Below the pieces are notes generated by a model. The model did not search any database and was not told where the DNA came from. It saw only the letters and a program-made list of their open reading frames with translations. The translations under genes and the position numbers were made by a program. Positions 23,483 to 32,739 of a DNA stretch of 64,000 nt are shown one piece after another; the first letter of the stretch is position 1, and every line of letters starts with the position of its first letter. Source of the stretch: Thermanaerothrix solaris (lineage in GTDB: Bacteria; Chloroflexota; Anaerolineae; Anaerolineales; Anaerolineaceae); contig NZ_JAUHMF010000001.1 of assembly GCF_032334255.1 (NCBI RefSeq), forward strand, positions 434,001 through 498,000, written 5' to 3'.

Positions 23483-24823
23483 ATGAGAAAGACTGCCCTG
23501 TTCCTGACCTTTCTCCTAGCACTATCTATGATTTTGAGCGCATGTGCTGGAAGTACACCAACGGCTGTGCCGGCACAAGCCTCACCCACCTCAGCACCGA
23601 TTGAAGCAACGTCTCCCCCCTCGGAGGGAAAAGTCGAATTGCGGATGATGATGTGGGGCGCCCCCGAAGAATTAGATATCTGGAAGCAAATTGTGGCCGA
23701 TTTTCAATCCGCCAACCCCAATATTAACGTGAGCGTTGAAGTCTCTGAATGGGAATCGTACTGGACAAAACTGAAAACTCTTTTGGCAGCGGGGACTCCC
23801 CCGGATATCTTCGCCATTGATGCTCCCTACTACTTAGACTATCAAACCCGCGGGGTATTGCTCAATTTGCAGCCCTATCTTGATGCCAACCCTCATGTAC
23901 TCGACGATGTCTATCCTCAGACCTTGAAGGCCTATCAAACTGCTGAGGGCTATTTTGGCCTTCCGCGCGACTTTCAGACCATCGTCGTCTTTTATAACAA
24001 AGATATGTTTGATGCCGCAGGCATTCCTTATCCCTCTCCCGATTGGACCTATGATGAATTTCGCGCTACTGCCAAAGCACTCACGATTGATAAGGATAAA
24101 GATGGGGTCATTGATCAATATGGCTACGCCACTGATTTGTGGGATATGGAACTGTTTTGGAGTGAGGCGATCTGGGCGTTTGGCGGTGACATAATCAGCC
24201 CGGATCATACTAAGACCCTGATTGGCAGCCCCGAAGCCCGCAAGGCTTGGCAATTTATTTACGACATGATGTTTGTAGATAAATCCATGCCCGATTCCAC
24301 CACTGCCGCCCAATATGGTGGTGATCTCTTCCAGGCCGGTAAGGCAGCGATGACCACAATTGGTCACTGGGCTGTACCAGGATATGCAGAAGCTGGCCTA
24401 AATTTTGACGTTGTACCCATGCCTGTTGGCCCAGCCGGTCGAGCAACCAGCGTCAACAGCGCAGGATTTGTCATCGCAAAAGCCACGAAGAACCCTGATG
24501 CAGCGTGGAAGTTCCTCGAATTTGTGATCAGTCCACCTGCGCAAACGCGTCTGGCGGAGCTCGGGTTTGCCTGCCCCGTGCTCAAATCAGTCGCAGAGAG
24601 CCCGGCTTTCCTGGAGCAGAAGATTAAGATCAACCATAAAGTATTCCTCGACTCGCTTGAATTTGCCCGCATGAAGCCGGTCTTCAAGGGCTATGATGAG
24701 TGGGCTTCGGTCATTGGTGATGGCATGGCACCAATTTGGGCAGGTGAAGAGGCTGATCTAAACGCCATTCTGGATGAGATCATTCCCCAAGCCGATGAGG
24801 TCTTAAAACAATACAATCCATAA
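23483..24823 (+). CDS. second sugar ABC transporter substrate-binding lipoprotein
   Basis: A 446-residue family 1 receptor. Signal TALFLTFLLALSMILSAC ends at the lipobox Cys and a Pro/Thr/Ala linker follows. The domain includes VELRMMMWGAPEELDIWKQI, WTKLKTLLAAGTPPDIFAID and GLPRDFQTIVVFYNKDMFDA. A DKDKDGVID segment near residue 205 resembles a calcium loop. It differs strongly from the receptor at 17116, so the operon probably imports two different saccharides. GGAGG lies five bases upstream of ATG 23483. An 87-base gap precedes it with no clear promoter. Confidence 0.88.
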   Translation: MRKTALFLTFLLALSMILSACAGSTPTAVPAQASPTSAPIEATSPPSEGKVELRMMMWGAPEELDIWKQIVADFQSANPNINVSVEVSEWESYWTKLKTLLAAGTPPDIFAIDAPYYLDYQTRGVLLNLQPYLDANPHVLDDVYPQTLKAYQTAEGYFGLPRDFQTIVVFYNKDMFDAAGIPYPSPDWTYDEFRATAKALTIDKDKDGVIDQYGYATDLWDMELFWSEAIWAFGGDIISPDHTKTLIGSPEARKAWQFIYDMMFVDKSMPDSTTAAQYGGDLFQAGKAAMTTIGHWAVPGYAEAGLNFDVVPMPVGPAGRATSVNSAGFVIAKATKNPDAAWKFLEFVISPPAQTRLAELGFACPVLKSVAESPAFLEQKIKINHKVFLDSLEFARMKPVFKGYDEWASVIGDGMAPIWAGEEADLNAILDEIIPQADEVLKQYNP

Positions 24824-24835
24824 GAATTTTCAATA

Positions 24836-24872
24836 AACGGAGGGGTTTCCTTCTTGATGAGACCCCTCCGTT
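24836..24872 (+). repeat. hairpin between second binding-protein and permease genes
   Basis: AACGGAGGGGT (24836-24846) pairs with ACCCCTCCGTT (24862-24872), an 11-bp stem with a 15-base loop and no T-run. It occupies the same position as the hairpins after the other two receptor genes of the window. Confidence 0.7.
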
Positions 24873-24894
24873 CACTTAGCCAGGAGATTATTTT

Positions 24895-25782
24895 ATGGAA
24901 GCAGGGATCAAGCCCCTTGGTCGAGAAAGGGTATGGTTGTGGATCCTTTTAGCCCCTACCCTCTTTGGTTTGGTTTTCAGTGCCTTTGGCGCTTTACTGG
25001 CCACGCTCGGTCTTTCTTTTACCGAATGGGATCTGTTCACCTCTCCAAAGTGGGTGGGGCTTAGCAATTACATGACCTTATTTACAGATAAGCGGTTTTT
25101 ACGAGCATTGGCAAATACCGCACAATTTGCGATTCTTTACGTTCCAGGAGTCGTTATCATCTCTTTGATTATCGCAGTGTTGATGAACCGGGCAATCAAG
25201 GGAGTCTCGCTATATCGAACAATGTACTATTTACCAGTAGTAACCTCTGCTGTCGCCACAGCACTGGTTTGGAATATGATATATGGAAAGGACACGGGAG
25301 TTTTGAATTTCGTCCTTAAACAATTAGGGATGCAGCCAGTATGCTGGTTGTGCACCGATCACGCCATGCTCTCAGTTGTGATTGTAAACATTTGGGGGGC
25401 TATTGGCGAAGGGATGATCATTTTCTTGGCAGGACTCACGGCGATCCCAAAGGAATACTATGAGGCTTCAGAAATCGATGGGGCGAATCGCTTTCAGCAG
25501 TTCTTTAGAATTACCCTACCTTTGATCACGCCGAGCATTTTCTTTCAAACCCTAATTTCTACCATAAACGCCTTTCAGGCCTTTGACTATATCTACATGC
25601 TAACGCGGAGAGGACAGGGAGACAGTTCGATTCCGGTGGTGGTGTTTTCGATTTACCGCAACGCCTGGCACTTCAACAAATATGGTGTGGCCAGCGCTCA
25701 AGCCATTGAACTCACATTAATTGTGGCTGTACTCATGGCGGTCTATTTGTGGGCGGAGAAAAAATTTGTCGTTTACGAATAA
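24895..25782 (+). CDS. sugar ABC transporter permease, MalF/UgpA type (second importer)
   Basis: A 295-residue permease with an N-terminal helix at WLWILLAPTLFGLVFSAFGA and further helices typical of the family. The EAA loop reads IPKEYYEASEIDGANRFQQF followed by ITLPLITPSIFF. FTEWDLFTSPKWVGLSNY is the usual first periplasmic segment. AGGAG precedes the ATG. It works with the receptor at 23483 and the next permease. Confidence 0.9.
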   Translation: MEAGIKPLGRERVWLWILLAPTLFGLVFSAFGALLATLGLSFTEWDLFTSPKWVGLSNYMTLFTDKRFLRALANTAQFAILYVPGVVIISLIIAVLMNRAIKGVSLYRTMYYLPVVTSAVATALVWNMIYGKDTGVLNFVLKQLGMQPVCWLCTDHAMLSVVIVNIWGAIGEGMIIFLAGLTAIPKEYYEASEIDGANRFQQFFRITLPLITPSIFFQTLISTINAFQAFDYIYMLTRRGQGDSSIPVVVFSIYRNAWHFNKYGVASAQAIELTLIVAVLMAVYLWAEKKFVVYE

Positions 25783-25796
25783 CTTGCGAGGCAATA

Positions 25797-26642
25797 ATGA
25801 GCAGCAATAAAAGAATTGAGAAAATAGTACTAGATGGCGTGACCTACCTTCTTCTTTCGTTGGGTGCCATTATAATGGTGACCCCTTTCTTATGGATGAT
25901 TGCTACCTCATTTAAGCGCCCAGCTGATCAATTCACCATGGCCCTGATCCCTAACCCAGTCACATTGGACAATTATCGCAGTCTATTTAATGTTGATCTG
26001 AATTTTCCTTTGATGTTCATGAATAGTACAGTGATTTCATTGCTTGTAACCGTTGGGCAGTTACTTACCTGCTCAATGGCCGCATTTTGTTTTGCAGTGG
26101 TCAAGTTCAAGGGACGAGAAGTCCTTTTCGCTGCATTGCTTGCCACCTTGCTCATCCCATTTCACGTCACATTAATCCCTAATTTTATTATCTTTAAATG
26201 GCTAGGTTTGACTGGCACTAGTGTCCCGATTTGGTTACCGGCCTTCTGGGGTGGCGCATTTGGCACTTTTCTGATTCGGCAGTATTTCCTTACCATCCCC
26301 CGCGACTTGGTGGATGCGGCACGTGTAGATGGCGCTTCGCTTCTTCAAATATTCTGGCGCGTTTATCTCCCGTTAGCCAAACCCGCCTTGGCTGCTCTGG
26401 CAATTTTCACCTTCCAGGGTGCTTGGAATGACTTGCTTCACCCGCTAATCTACATGCCCGCAGCGCCCAACACGACATTAACGGTAGGGTTAGCATTTTT
26501 CCAACAGCAAATGGTATTGGGTGGAAAGTTCACCGTTCTGATGGCCGGTGCATTTGTCAGTATTCTTCCCTTGCTTCTGGTGTTCTTCTTTGCCCAAAGG
26601 TATTTTATCCAGGGGATTGCCCTGACCGGGGTTAAGCGATAA
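25797..26642 (+). CDS. sugar ABC transporter permease, MalG/UgpE type (second importer)
   Basis: A 281-residue permease: VTPFLWMIATSFKRPADQF near the N-terminus, EAA loop IPRDLVDAARVDGASLLQIF and VYLPLAKPALAAL. ATG 25797, 14 bases after the previous stop with GCGAGG upstream, is preferred to an in-frame start at 25749 within the previous gene. It is the last gene of the plus-strand galactoside operon. The 26643-26795 gap shows no convincing terminator. Confidence 0.9.
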   Translation: MSSNKRIEKIVLDGVTYLLLSLGAIIMVTPFLWMIATSFKRPADQFTMALIPNPVTLDNYRSLFNVDLNFPLMFMNSTVISLLVTVGQLLTCSMAAFCFAVVKFKGREVLFAALLATLLIPFHVTLIPNFIIFKWLGLTGTSVPIWLPAFWGGAFGTFLIRQYFLTIPRDLVDAARVDGASLLQIFWRVYLPLAKPALAALAIFTFQGAWNDLLHPLIYMPAAPNTTLTVGLAFFQQQMVLGGKFTVLMAGAFVSILPLLLVFFFAQRYFIQGIALTGVKR

Positions 26643-26795
26643 TCAAGGGGGCTACCTTTGTACGGCTTTTCGTTTCAAATGAACCTCTACGATGAATAGA
26701 TGCCTAGGCAGTAGTGTTCATCTTATGGAGTTTCCAAACTAACGCATAGAAATGACATTTTAGGGTTTCATTAACCTCGATGCTTTTCCCCATCA

Positions 26796-27113
26796 TTACA
26801 TTCCAATAGCTCTCAGTAACCACAGTACCACCATGCCCGCAAACACGGTCAACAACGTGTTGCGTGTTTTCCACGCCACACCACAGGCAACGAATGCCGC
26901 CAAGTAGTACGAGTTCGTCAAAGGCGATGGCGCGGACGACGCATAAGAAGTCAATTGGGAAATTACCAACGCAGATAACATAGATGCTGGGATAAAACGA
27001 AAAGCCCTCTCCACACGCTGTGGAATCCGAACCTTCCCCAAAAGCCCAATCAACGAAAAACGAATAAAAAACGTACCTATCCCCAAAGCCAACATGATCA
27101 CCCAAACTCTCAT
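26796..27113 (-). CDS. azlD: branched-chain amino acid transport protein AzlD
   Basis: A 105-residue membrane protein with about four helices (WVIMLALGIGTFFIRFSLIGLL, ASMLSALVISQLTSYA, YYLAAFVACGVAW, LLTVFAGMVVLWLLRAI), typical of AzlD. It pairs with AzlC to form an exporter of branched-chain amino acids or analogues. ATG 27113 overlaps the azlC stop by 4 bases and has GGAGGT just upstream, so I prefer it to the longer reading from 27125. Confidence 0.88.
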   Translation of the reverse strand: MRVWVIMLALGIGTFFIRFSLIGLLGKVRIPQRVERAFRFIPASMLSALVISQLTSYASSAPSPLTNSYYLAAFVACGVAWKTRNTLLTVFAGMVVLWLLRAIGM

Positions 27114-27802
27114 GATGACCTCCATTCGTCCACCATAGCGCCAATGCCAATCCCGATGATCGCAGCAATTACAACTCCAATTTTGAATGGAAGCCCATTC
27201 ATCAGTAAGGCAGCTAAACTAGCCACGAGTGCAGAAAATAGGGTTGATTTGTCTTTAACAGTGGGTACTGCAAGCGCTAAAAATGTTAATGGCACTGTGA
27301 AATCCAGAGACCAACCCGGGGGCACGTTAACCCCCACTACCATTCCCAAGAATAAGCTTCCTTGCCAAGTTAACCACATGGCAATAGCTGCTCCTAAAAA
27401 ATACCAGTGCCCTGTTTTTTGGTTAGAAGGATCTTCTAGATAGGAAATAGATACAGCATATGCCTGGTCGCTTAAAAGATAGGCGAGTAATATTTTCCAA
27501 CGAGATGAGAGCTTCTGAAAATGGGGAGCCAAAGAGGCACTATACATCAAAAATCTCAAGTTAACCATCAGCGCACTTAAAATAGTTATTAGAATCGGGG
27601 TTCCCAATTGAATTAACTGAAGCGCTACCAACAAGGCTGCACCCGAGTAAACCAGTAGGGACATAATTATCCCGTCATTGGGAGATATTCCCGTTTGAGA
27701 TACAGCAATCCCTGTGATCAATCCAAACGGAACAACTCCTACTAAGAGGGGAAGAAAGGCCTGAACTCCCCTCATGAATTCGTTCCTTACCCATTTGTTC
27801 AT
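27110..27802 (-). CDS. azlC: branched-chain amino acid exporter subunit AzlC
   Basis: A 230-residue membrane protein. The family signature GVQAFLPLLVGVVPFGLITGIAV is near the N-terminus, and SLLVYSGAALLVALQLI and ILSALMVNLRFLMYSASLAP follow. ATG 27802 has GGTGA upstream; a longer reading from 27856 runs through the terminator of the preceding operon. It forms a two-gene unit with azlD. Substrate (branched-chain amino acids or their analogues) is known for the family only. Confidence 0.88.
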   Translation of the reverse strand: MNKWVRNEFMRGVQAFLPLLVGVVPFGLITGIAVSQTGISPNDGIIMSLLVYSGAALLVALQLIQLGTPILITILSALMVNLRFLMYSASLAPHFQKLSSRWKILLAYLLSDQAYAVSISYLEDPSNQKTGHWYFLGAAIAMWLTWQGSLFLGMVVGVNVPPGWSLDFTVPLTFLALAVPTVKDKSTLFSALVASLAALLMNGLPFKIGVVIAAIIGIGIGAMVDEWRSS

Positions 27803-27840
27803 CGCTTCACCCCATAATTTCAGAACCGAACTTATCAGGA

Positions 27841-27882
27841 TAAAAAGTGCGCCCAAATCGCCCTATGACGATCTGGACGCGC
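27841..27882 (-). terminator. intrinsic terminator of the sugar-acid operon
   Basis: On the minus strand a 14-bp stem (27869-27882 with 27847-27860; one mismatch, two G-U pairs) is followed immediately by TTTTTA (27841-27846). It lies just downstream of the RbsC-like gene and separates it from azlC. Confidence 0.7.
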
Positions 27883-27916
27883 TAAAAACAAGGCGGAAAA
27901 AAGATTTATACCATTT

Positions 27917-28903
27917 TTATCCTTTCACCTGTGTCCGATTTTTACGACGCTCGTTCACTACATCAATGACGACCGCCCCAATCAGAATCAGACCAGTGAT
28001 CAGATTCTGCCAATACACATCTACTCCGAGGAGGTTGAGCGCATTGGCCAAAACACCCATGAACAAAGCACCCAAGAATGCACCCAACACCGAACCCTCA
28101 CCGCCGCTCAGACTGGCACCACCAATGATGGTTGCTGTGATTACCCGAAGTTCTGTGCCGCTTCCAACCGTAACCGAGGCCGATCCAAAGCGCGCTGTAA
28201 TCATCAGACCCGCTACACCAGCCAATAAGGCCACGATGCAATAATTTATGACCTTTACCCAATCCACATTAATACCGGATAAACGTGCTGCTTTCTCATT
28301 ACTACCAATGTAATAATTTTGGCGGAAGAAGCGCGTATTCCTTAAAAGGAAGTCGCCAATGAGAACTAAAGCCAACATGACATAGATGGGATATTGAATA
28401 CCGAATAGGCGACCTTGACCGATGATCGTGAATTCCGGCGGAAGGTTGAGCACGGCACGGCCTTGCGCAATTACTAATAACAACCCGCGAACGGCCATAT
28501 TCGTGCCCAGAGTAACAATAAATGGATTTATCTTCATTTTTGCGACCAACAGACCGTTAACCAAGCCAACACCGAGCGCTGCCAATAGCCCCAACAGGAT
28601 GGATATCACAACTGGCACACCAGCATTTAAGGCCAAGCCAGTAACAACGCCAGTAAAAGCCAAGGTTGAGCCTACTGAAAGATCTAATCCACCCGAAATA
28701 AGTAGATTGACCATGCCCACTGCGATAGTGGCTTCAACCGACAGCGCCAAGAGAATCGCCTCGATGTTTTCTTTTGTTAAGAACACCGGTGAGGCTAATG
28801 ACATCACAAATCCAAACACCACTAAAACAATAATTAATGCAAATTCGCGGAATGTGGACAGCATCCGAAATGTTCGAAGGACCAGCGATTCCCGCTTAAC
28901 CAT
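27917..28903 (-). CDS. ribose-type sugar ABC transporter permease (RbsC-like)
   Basis: A 328-residue permease of the branched-chain/ribose (BPD_transp_2) family with eight or more helices. Diagnostic stretches are LLISGGLDLSVGSTLAFTGV, NPFIVTLGTNMAVRGLLLVI, RFFRQNYYIGSNEKAARLSG and TATIIGGASLSGGEGSVLGA. It overlaps the ATPase gene by 8 bases and has GAGGTGA upstream of ATG 28903. Last gene of the operon. Confidence 0.92.
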   Translation of the reverse strand: MVKRESLVLRTFRMLSTFREFALIIVLVVFGFVMSLASPVFLTKENIEAILLALSVEATIAVGMVNLLISGGLDLSVGSTLAFTGVVTGLALNAGVPVVISILLGLLAALGVGLVNGLLVAKMKINPFIVTLGTNMAVRGLLLVIAQGRAVLNLPPEFTIIGQGRLFGIQYPIYVMLALVLIGDFLLRNTRFFRQNYYIGSNEKAARLSGINVDWVKVINYCIVALLAGVAGLMITARFGSASVTVGSGTELRVITATIIGGASLSGGEGSVLGAFLGALFMGVLANALNLLGVDVYWQNLITGLILIGAVVIDVVNERRKNRTQVKG

Positions 28904-30416
28904 GATTCACCTCAAGGGAAACCTGAGTTTGTAAACCTGCTGCATAGGTCATAATCCATTCTTCTGAAAATTCCTCACGTGAGAGTTCTCCGGTGATTCG
29001 CCCCTGATGCATGACCAAAATACGATCGCACATACCAATGAGTTCTGGAAGATCCGATGAGATCATCACAATTCCAACTCCGCTTTGAGATAATTCACGC
29101 AACTTATGATAAATCTCCGCTCGGGCTCCAACATCTACACCTCGGGTTGGTTCATCAAAGAGGATTACGCGCGGATTAATTCCCATCCACATCGCAATGA
29201 GACATTTTTGCTGATTACCACCAGATAAATTGGAGACTTTCTTTGCCAATGAGGGCGTGACAATATCATAATCACGAGCCGCTTTTTGCGCGAAGGCTTC
29301 AATACTACGGAAATCCAACAATCCCCGCGCCCTGGTAAAAACCGGAAGCGAAGGCGCGACCAGATTTTCCCGAATCGTCATGTTTAAAAATAGGCCATCA
29401 CCTTTTCGGTCTTCTGTAAGATAAGCAATACCATGCTGAATTGCATCCCGAGGATTGCGAATGAAAATCTCCCTACCTTCCAGGAATACTCTCCCTGACT
29501 GTTTAGGATATAACCCCACGATCGCACGGGCCAGTTCACTCCGTCCAGCCCCAATTAGGCCAAAAAAGCCTAATATTTCGCCTCGTTTCAATCCAAAGGA
29601 GATGTTCTCAAACGCGCCCGGCTGGGTAAAATCTTGGACGCGGAAATATTCATCACCCTGGTTCTTCTTGGCGTCTCCATAGAGGCTAGTAATCTGCCGT
29701 CCAACCATCATTGATATTAGGTCGTTTTCAGTGACCTCGCTAACGGCGCGAGTTCCTACGTGCTTGCCATCTCGCATGACCATAACACGGTCAGCAATTT
29801 GAAATACTTCTGACAATTTATGAGTGATGTAAATGAAAGACATCCCTTGTTTCTGGAGTTTGCGGATGTTCTCAAAGAGATAACCGGCCTCCGATTCGGT
29901 GAGGGATGAAGTCGGCTCATCTAGAATCAGCACCTTGGGGTTAATGGAGATAGCTTTCAAGATCTCAAGAATCTGTTGCTGTCCCATCGAAAGGTGCTTT
30001 ACCAACTGACGTGGGTTCAAGTGCAAGTTGAAACGGCTCAAGAACTCTTGGGTCTGTCGGTAAAGTTCATCCCAGCGGATGGTGCCAACTGCCCCAACCG
30101 GTTGCCGATTGGCAAAGATATTTTCAGCAACTGATAGACTCCCAACTAAAGATAGTTCCTGAAAGACAATAGCGATCCCCGCCCGAATGGCATCTACCGG
30201 TGCATTGAATGAGACGGGCTTACCCTCTAGGTAAATCGTGCCGCTATCGGGTTTGTGAATGCCGCTTAATATTAGCGAAAGGGTACTTTTACCAGCACCA
30301 TTCTCGCCGACTAGAGCCAAAATTTCACCTTTGTTCAGGGTAAAGGAGACATCATCTACGGCTAAAACCCCCGGGAATTGCTTTGAGAGGTGCTCAGCAC
30401 GCAAAACCTCTTCCAT
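28896..30416 (-). CDS. ribose-type sugar ABC transporter ATPase (RbsA-like, duplicated)
   Basis: A 506-residue tandem ATPase. The first half has Walker A VGENGAGKSTLSLIL, signature LSMGQQQILEI and Walker B VLILDEPTSSL. The second half has the degenerate nucleotide site FFGLIGAGRSELARAIVG, signature LSGGNQQKCLIA and Walker B VILFDEPTRGVDVGAR. This two-domain form is standard for ribose/galactose/xylose importers. I chose ATG 30416, preceded by AGGAAGG, rather than 30437. Unlike the galactoside importers it has a dedicated ATPase. Confidence 0.93.
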   Translation of the reverse strand: MEEVLRAEHLSKQFPGVLAVDDVSFTLNKGEILALVGENGAGKSTLSLILSGIHKPDSGTIYLEGKPVSFNAPVDAIRAGIAIVFQELSLVGSLSVAENIFANRQPVGAVGTIRWDELYRQTQEFLSRFNLHLNPRQLVKHLSMGQQQILEILKAISINPKVLILDEPTSSLTESEAGYLFENIRKLQKQGMSFIYITHKLSEVFQIADRVMVMRDGKHVGTRAVSEVTENDLISMMVGRQITSLYGDAKKNQGDEYFRVQDFTQPGAFENISFGLKRGEILGFFGLIGAGRSELARAIVGLYPKQSGRVFLEGREIFIRNPRDAIQHGIAYLTEDRKGDGLFLNMTIRENLVAPSLPVFTRARGLLDFRSIEAFAQKAARDYDIVTPSLAKKVSNLSGGNQQKCLIAMWMGINPRVILFDEPTRGVDVGARAEIYHKLRELSQSGVGIVMISSDLPELIGMCDRILVMHQGRITGELSREEFSEEWIMTYAAGLQTQVSLEVNHG

Positions 30417-30449
30417 AAGACCTTCCTCTTGAGTCATCGGGGCTGTCGA

Positions 30450-30479
30450 GGGAGGGGCAAGGTCATCCTTACCCCTCCC
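30450..30479 (-). repeat. hairpin between RbsB-like and RbsA-like genes
   Basis: GGGAGGGGCAAGG (30450-30462) pairs with CCTTACCCCTCCC (30467-30479) across a 4-base loop; one position is a mismatch or wobble depending on strand. In the minus-strand transcript no T-run follows, so partial termination or mRNA protection is more likely than full termination. Confidence 0.65.
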
Positions 30480-30491
30480 AATTTTTAGAAT

Positions 30492-31529
30492 TTAGGGAAC
30501 GTACAGTTTGTTGGCGTCCAGGAAGTACTGGAGGTTGCTCTTGTCAATATAGTTGACCGACATGTAGACGATGGTGGGACCAGTGCGGACACCGGCTTTG
30601 GCGTTATCCACGGTTAGAGGCGCTTGATGATGATTGTAGTTGTAGAGGACGAGCAGCGCCCAGTAAGCCATAGCGGCATCATCCTGAGCCACAGTACCGG
30701 TCAAAATCCCATCTTGGATGGCCTGCAATACATCGGAGTTGCGGTCCATGGCTACTGTCTTAACTTGCCCGACTTTGCCGGCCTCTTTCACTGCCGTGGC
30801 TGCTCCAATACCGCCAGTGGAGTCGGTGCCGACAAATGCGGCTAGGTCCGGATGGCGTTGCAGGATATCCTTAGCCACACTGATAGCGGTTACGGTATCA
30901 GCCTTGGTATCGCCGACCTGCACCACCTCAATGCCAGGATACTCAGAGAATGCGGCGCGATAGCCTTGCTCGCGCTCATCAAACATCTGCACGCCGGGGA
31001 TGCTCAGGATAGCCACTTTACCTTTGCCTCCAAGGGCTTCGGCCAACTTCTTACCGCCAACATAACCGAGATCAAACTGGCGCGATCCCACAAAGGCCAA
31101 CCGCTTGGAGTTGGGGAGATCGCCCAGGATTGTCACCACCGGAATACCAGCATCAACAGCTTTGTTAATGACCGGCTCAAGCACAGGTTCAACCGCGAAA
31201 ACCACGATACCAGCAGGTTTCTTGGCGATCGCCTGGTCAAAAGCGGCCACCATGGCATTTAGATCATACTCGGCGGGGCCAACATAAGAGGTTTTCACGC
31301 CCAGCACTTCACCCGCCCACTTCCAACCGTATTTGTGGGCATTAAAGAACTCCAGGTTACCCATGCATGAAACATAGATATATTCCTCGTTCGAAGTAGC
31401 CGGTTTTGCTGATTGCCCTTCGTTCCCCGATGCGGCCGCCGGCGTCGCCGTTTGGGCTGAAGAGCAGCCCGCAATTAGAGTTGCTACCAGGGCAAGCACA
31501 ATCATTAGATAGACGGCTTTGAATTTCAT
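30492..31529 (-). CDS. sugar-binding lipoprotein of ribose-type ABC importer (RbsB-like)
   Basis: A 345-residue periplasmic-binding protein of the LacI-like fold (Peripla_BP_4). Signal YLMIVLALVATLIAGC ends at a lipobox Cys with a short Thr/Ala-rich linker. The domain shows IYVSCMGNLEFFNAHKYGW, VVTILGDLPNSKRLAFVGS, KVAILSIPGVQMFDEREQGY and AFVGTDSTGGIGAATAVKEA. The ligand is probably a sugar acid or related monosaccharide given the downstream kinase and aldolase, but this is inferred from the operon. Confidence 0.88.
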   Translation of the reverse strand: MKFKAVYLMIVLALVATLIAGCSSAQTATPAAASGNEGQSAKPATSNEEYIYVSCMGNLEFFNAHKYGWKWAGEVLGVKTSYVGPAEYDLNAMVAAFDQAIAKKPAGIVVFAVEPVLEPVINKAVDAGIPVVTILGDLPNSKRLAFVGSRQFDLGYVGGKKLAEALGGKGKVAILSIPGVQMFDEREQGYRAAFSEYPGIEVVQVGDTKADTVTAISVAKDILQRHPDLAAFVGTDSTGGIGAATAVKEAGKVGQVKTVAMDRNSDVLQAIQDGILTGTVAQDDAAMAYWALLVLYNYNHHQAPLTVDNAKAGVRTGPTIVYMSVNYIDKSNLQYFLDANKLYVP

Positions 31530-31570
31530 GGGATTTCCTCCTTCTTTGAAAGTTGGGGGTTGGTTCGGGT

Positions 31571-32725
31571 TTAGCGGGAGACTCTCTTCCCACCACCCTC
31601 AACATCGGCTTTTAGCAAGTCTTGCACTTCGGTTTTGGTAACCACAGGTAGATCGAACATGAGCGTTTGTTTGATTCGTGTGGCGGCATCACCAACCAGA
31701 AGACCCTTCTGAAGGCCTTCGACGTTAAAGCCAGCCGTCAATAGGCCGTAGTAAAAGCCGCCGTTCCAGGTATCACCTCCTCCTAGACGATCAAGTAATG
31801 TAATGGATTTAACCGCTGGGGAGCGGAAGAAGTAACCCTGTTCATTCATGACCGCACTCTCCCAGCGATTCTCCTCAAACGAATCGGGATAACGGATCGT
31901 GATAGCCACGATTTTGGCCTTAAAATAATCCCCGAGATGCGAGGCGAGCGAACGGAGATCGTTATCGGTAATGTCTCCCATCTCCCCTTTATCAATCTGC
32001 TCGGGTGAATATTGACCACATCCAAAACCATAAACCGCTGCCATGTCTTCGATAGTTGTAATGAGGATGTCAACATGATCTCGGATCAAGGGCGTCATAA
32101 CCTCACGGCATTGCTCGGGAGTCCATAAGGTTGCTCGATAGTTGAAGTCAATACCCACCCAGCAGTGTTCTGGTTTGAAGTTCATGGCCTCGTAGAAAGC
32201 TTCCAGCAAATAGTTTTGTTCATATTTGCTGTGGTAGGCCAGCCCAAACGTGATCCCCGAGGTGTGGAACAGTTCGCAGTCTCGCAGGGCTTCTTGCCAA
32301 TTGACCATTCCAGCTCCCATTTTGCTGGCCGCCGAAAACATCCGTTGGTACCAACCGACACTCTTTCGAGGCGTTCGGCCAATTTCGTAGAGTAGTCGCC
32401 CGATGGGTTCTGCTTTATTAGCCCAAACAAAGTAGCGAGTATCAATACCGTGACTGCGGGCTGTATCACGAACCAACCATCCATATGGGTTATCTGGAAC
32501 TCGAGTGATATAAGCCGAGGGGATACCAAACCGTGCCAGCAACGTAGCAACGGTTAATTCACTACCAGCGAGAGAAATATGCACGTTTGCTGTCCGTTCC
32601 AGGCGTTGAAAATCTGCCGGTGTGTCGCGAATCAGTGTTTCCCCAAATGTGACAAAGACGGGACCTTTTCCCGAGAAGCGACTGAGATCGTCTTTGGTGA
32701 TGTTGAAACGGAGATTTTGCATCAT
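31571..32725 (-). CDS. kdgK: PfkB-family sugar kinase, probably 2-keto-3-deoxygluconate kinase
   Basis: Would phosphorylate 2-keto-3-deoxygluconate at C6 with ATP, feeding the KDPG aldolase of the same operon. The 384-residue ribokinase-fold protein has VFVTFGETLIRDTP at the N-terminus, LAGSELTVATLLARFGIPSA, and the ATP/anion-hole motif LLDRLGGGDTWNGGFYYGLL with the catalytic Asp. It is longer than typical KdgK (about 310-340), with extra sequence around residues 120-150 and 225-250. The exact sugar is inferred from operon context. ATG 32725 is followed by a second ATG; either could be used. Confidence 0.78.
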   Translation of the reverse strand: MMQNLRFNITKDDLSRFSGKGPVFVTFGETLIRDTPADFQRLERTANVHISLAGSELTVATLLARFGIPSAYITRVPDNPYGWLVRDTARSHGIDTRYFVWANKAEPIGRLLYEIGRTPRKSVGWYQRMFSAASKMGAGMVNWQEALRDCELFHTSGITFGLAYHSKYEQNYLLEAFYEAMNFKPEHCWVGIDFNYRATLWTPEQCREVMTPLIRDHVDILITTIEDMAAVYGFGCGQYSPEQIDKGEMGDITDNDLRSLASHLGDYFKAKIVAITIRYPDSFEENRWESAVMNEQGYFFRSPAVKSITLLDRLGGGDTWNGGFYYGLLTAGFNVEGLQKGLLVGDAATRIKQTLMFDLPVVTKTEVQDLLKADVEGGGKRVSR

Positions 32726-32739
32726 GGCACGACCCCGGC

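Noticed and set aside
26704..27168. A 154-codon minus-strand ORF overlapping azlD and the end of azlC.
   Set aside because: It is in another frame of azlD, lacks a family pattern and has an odd Trp/Cys/His-rich composition.
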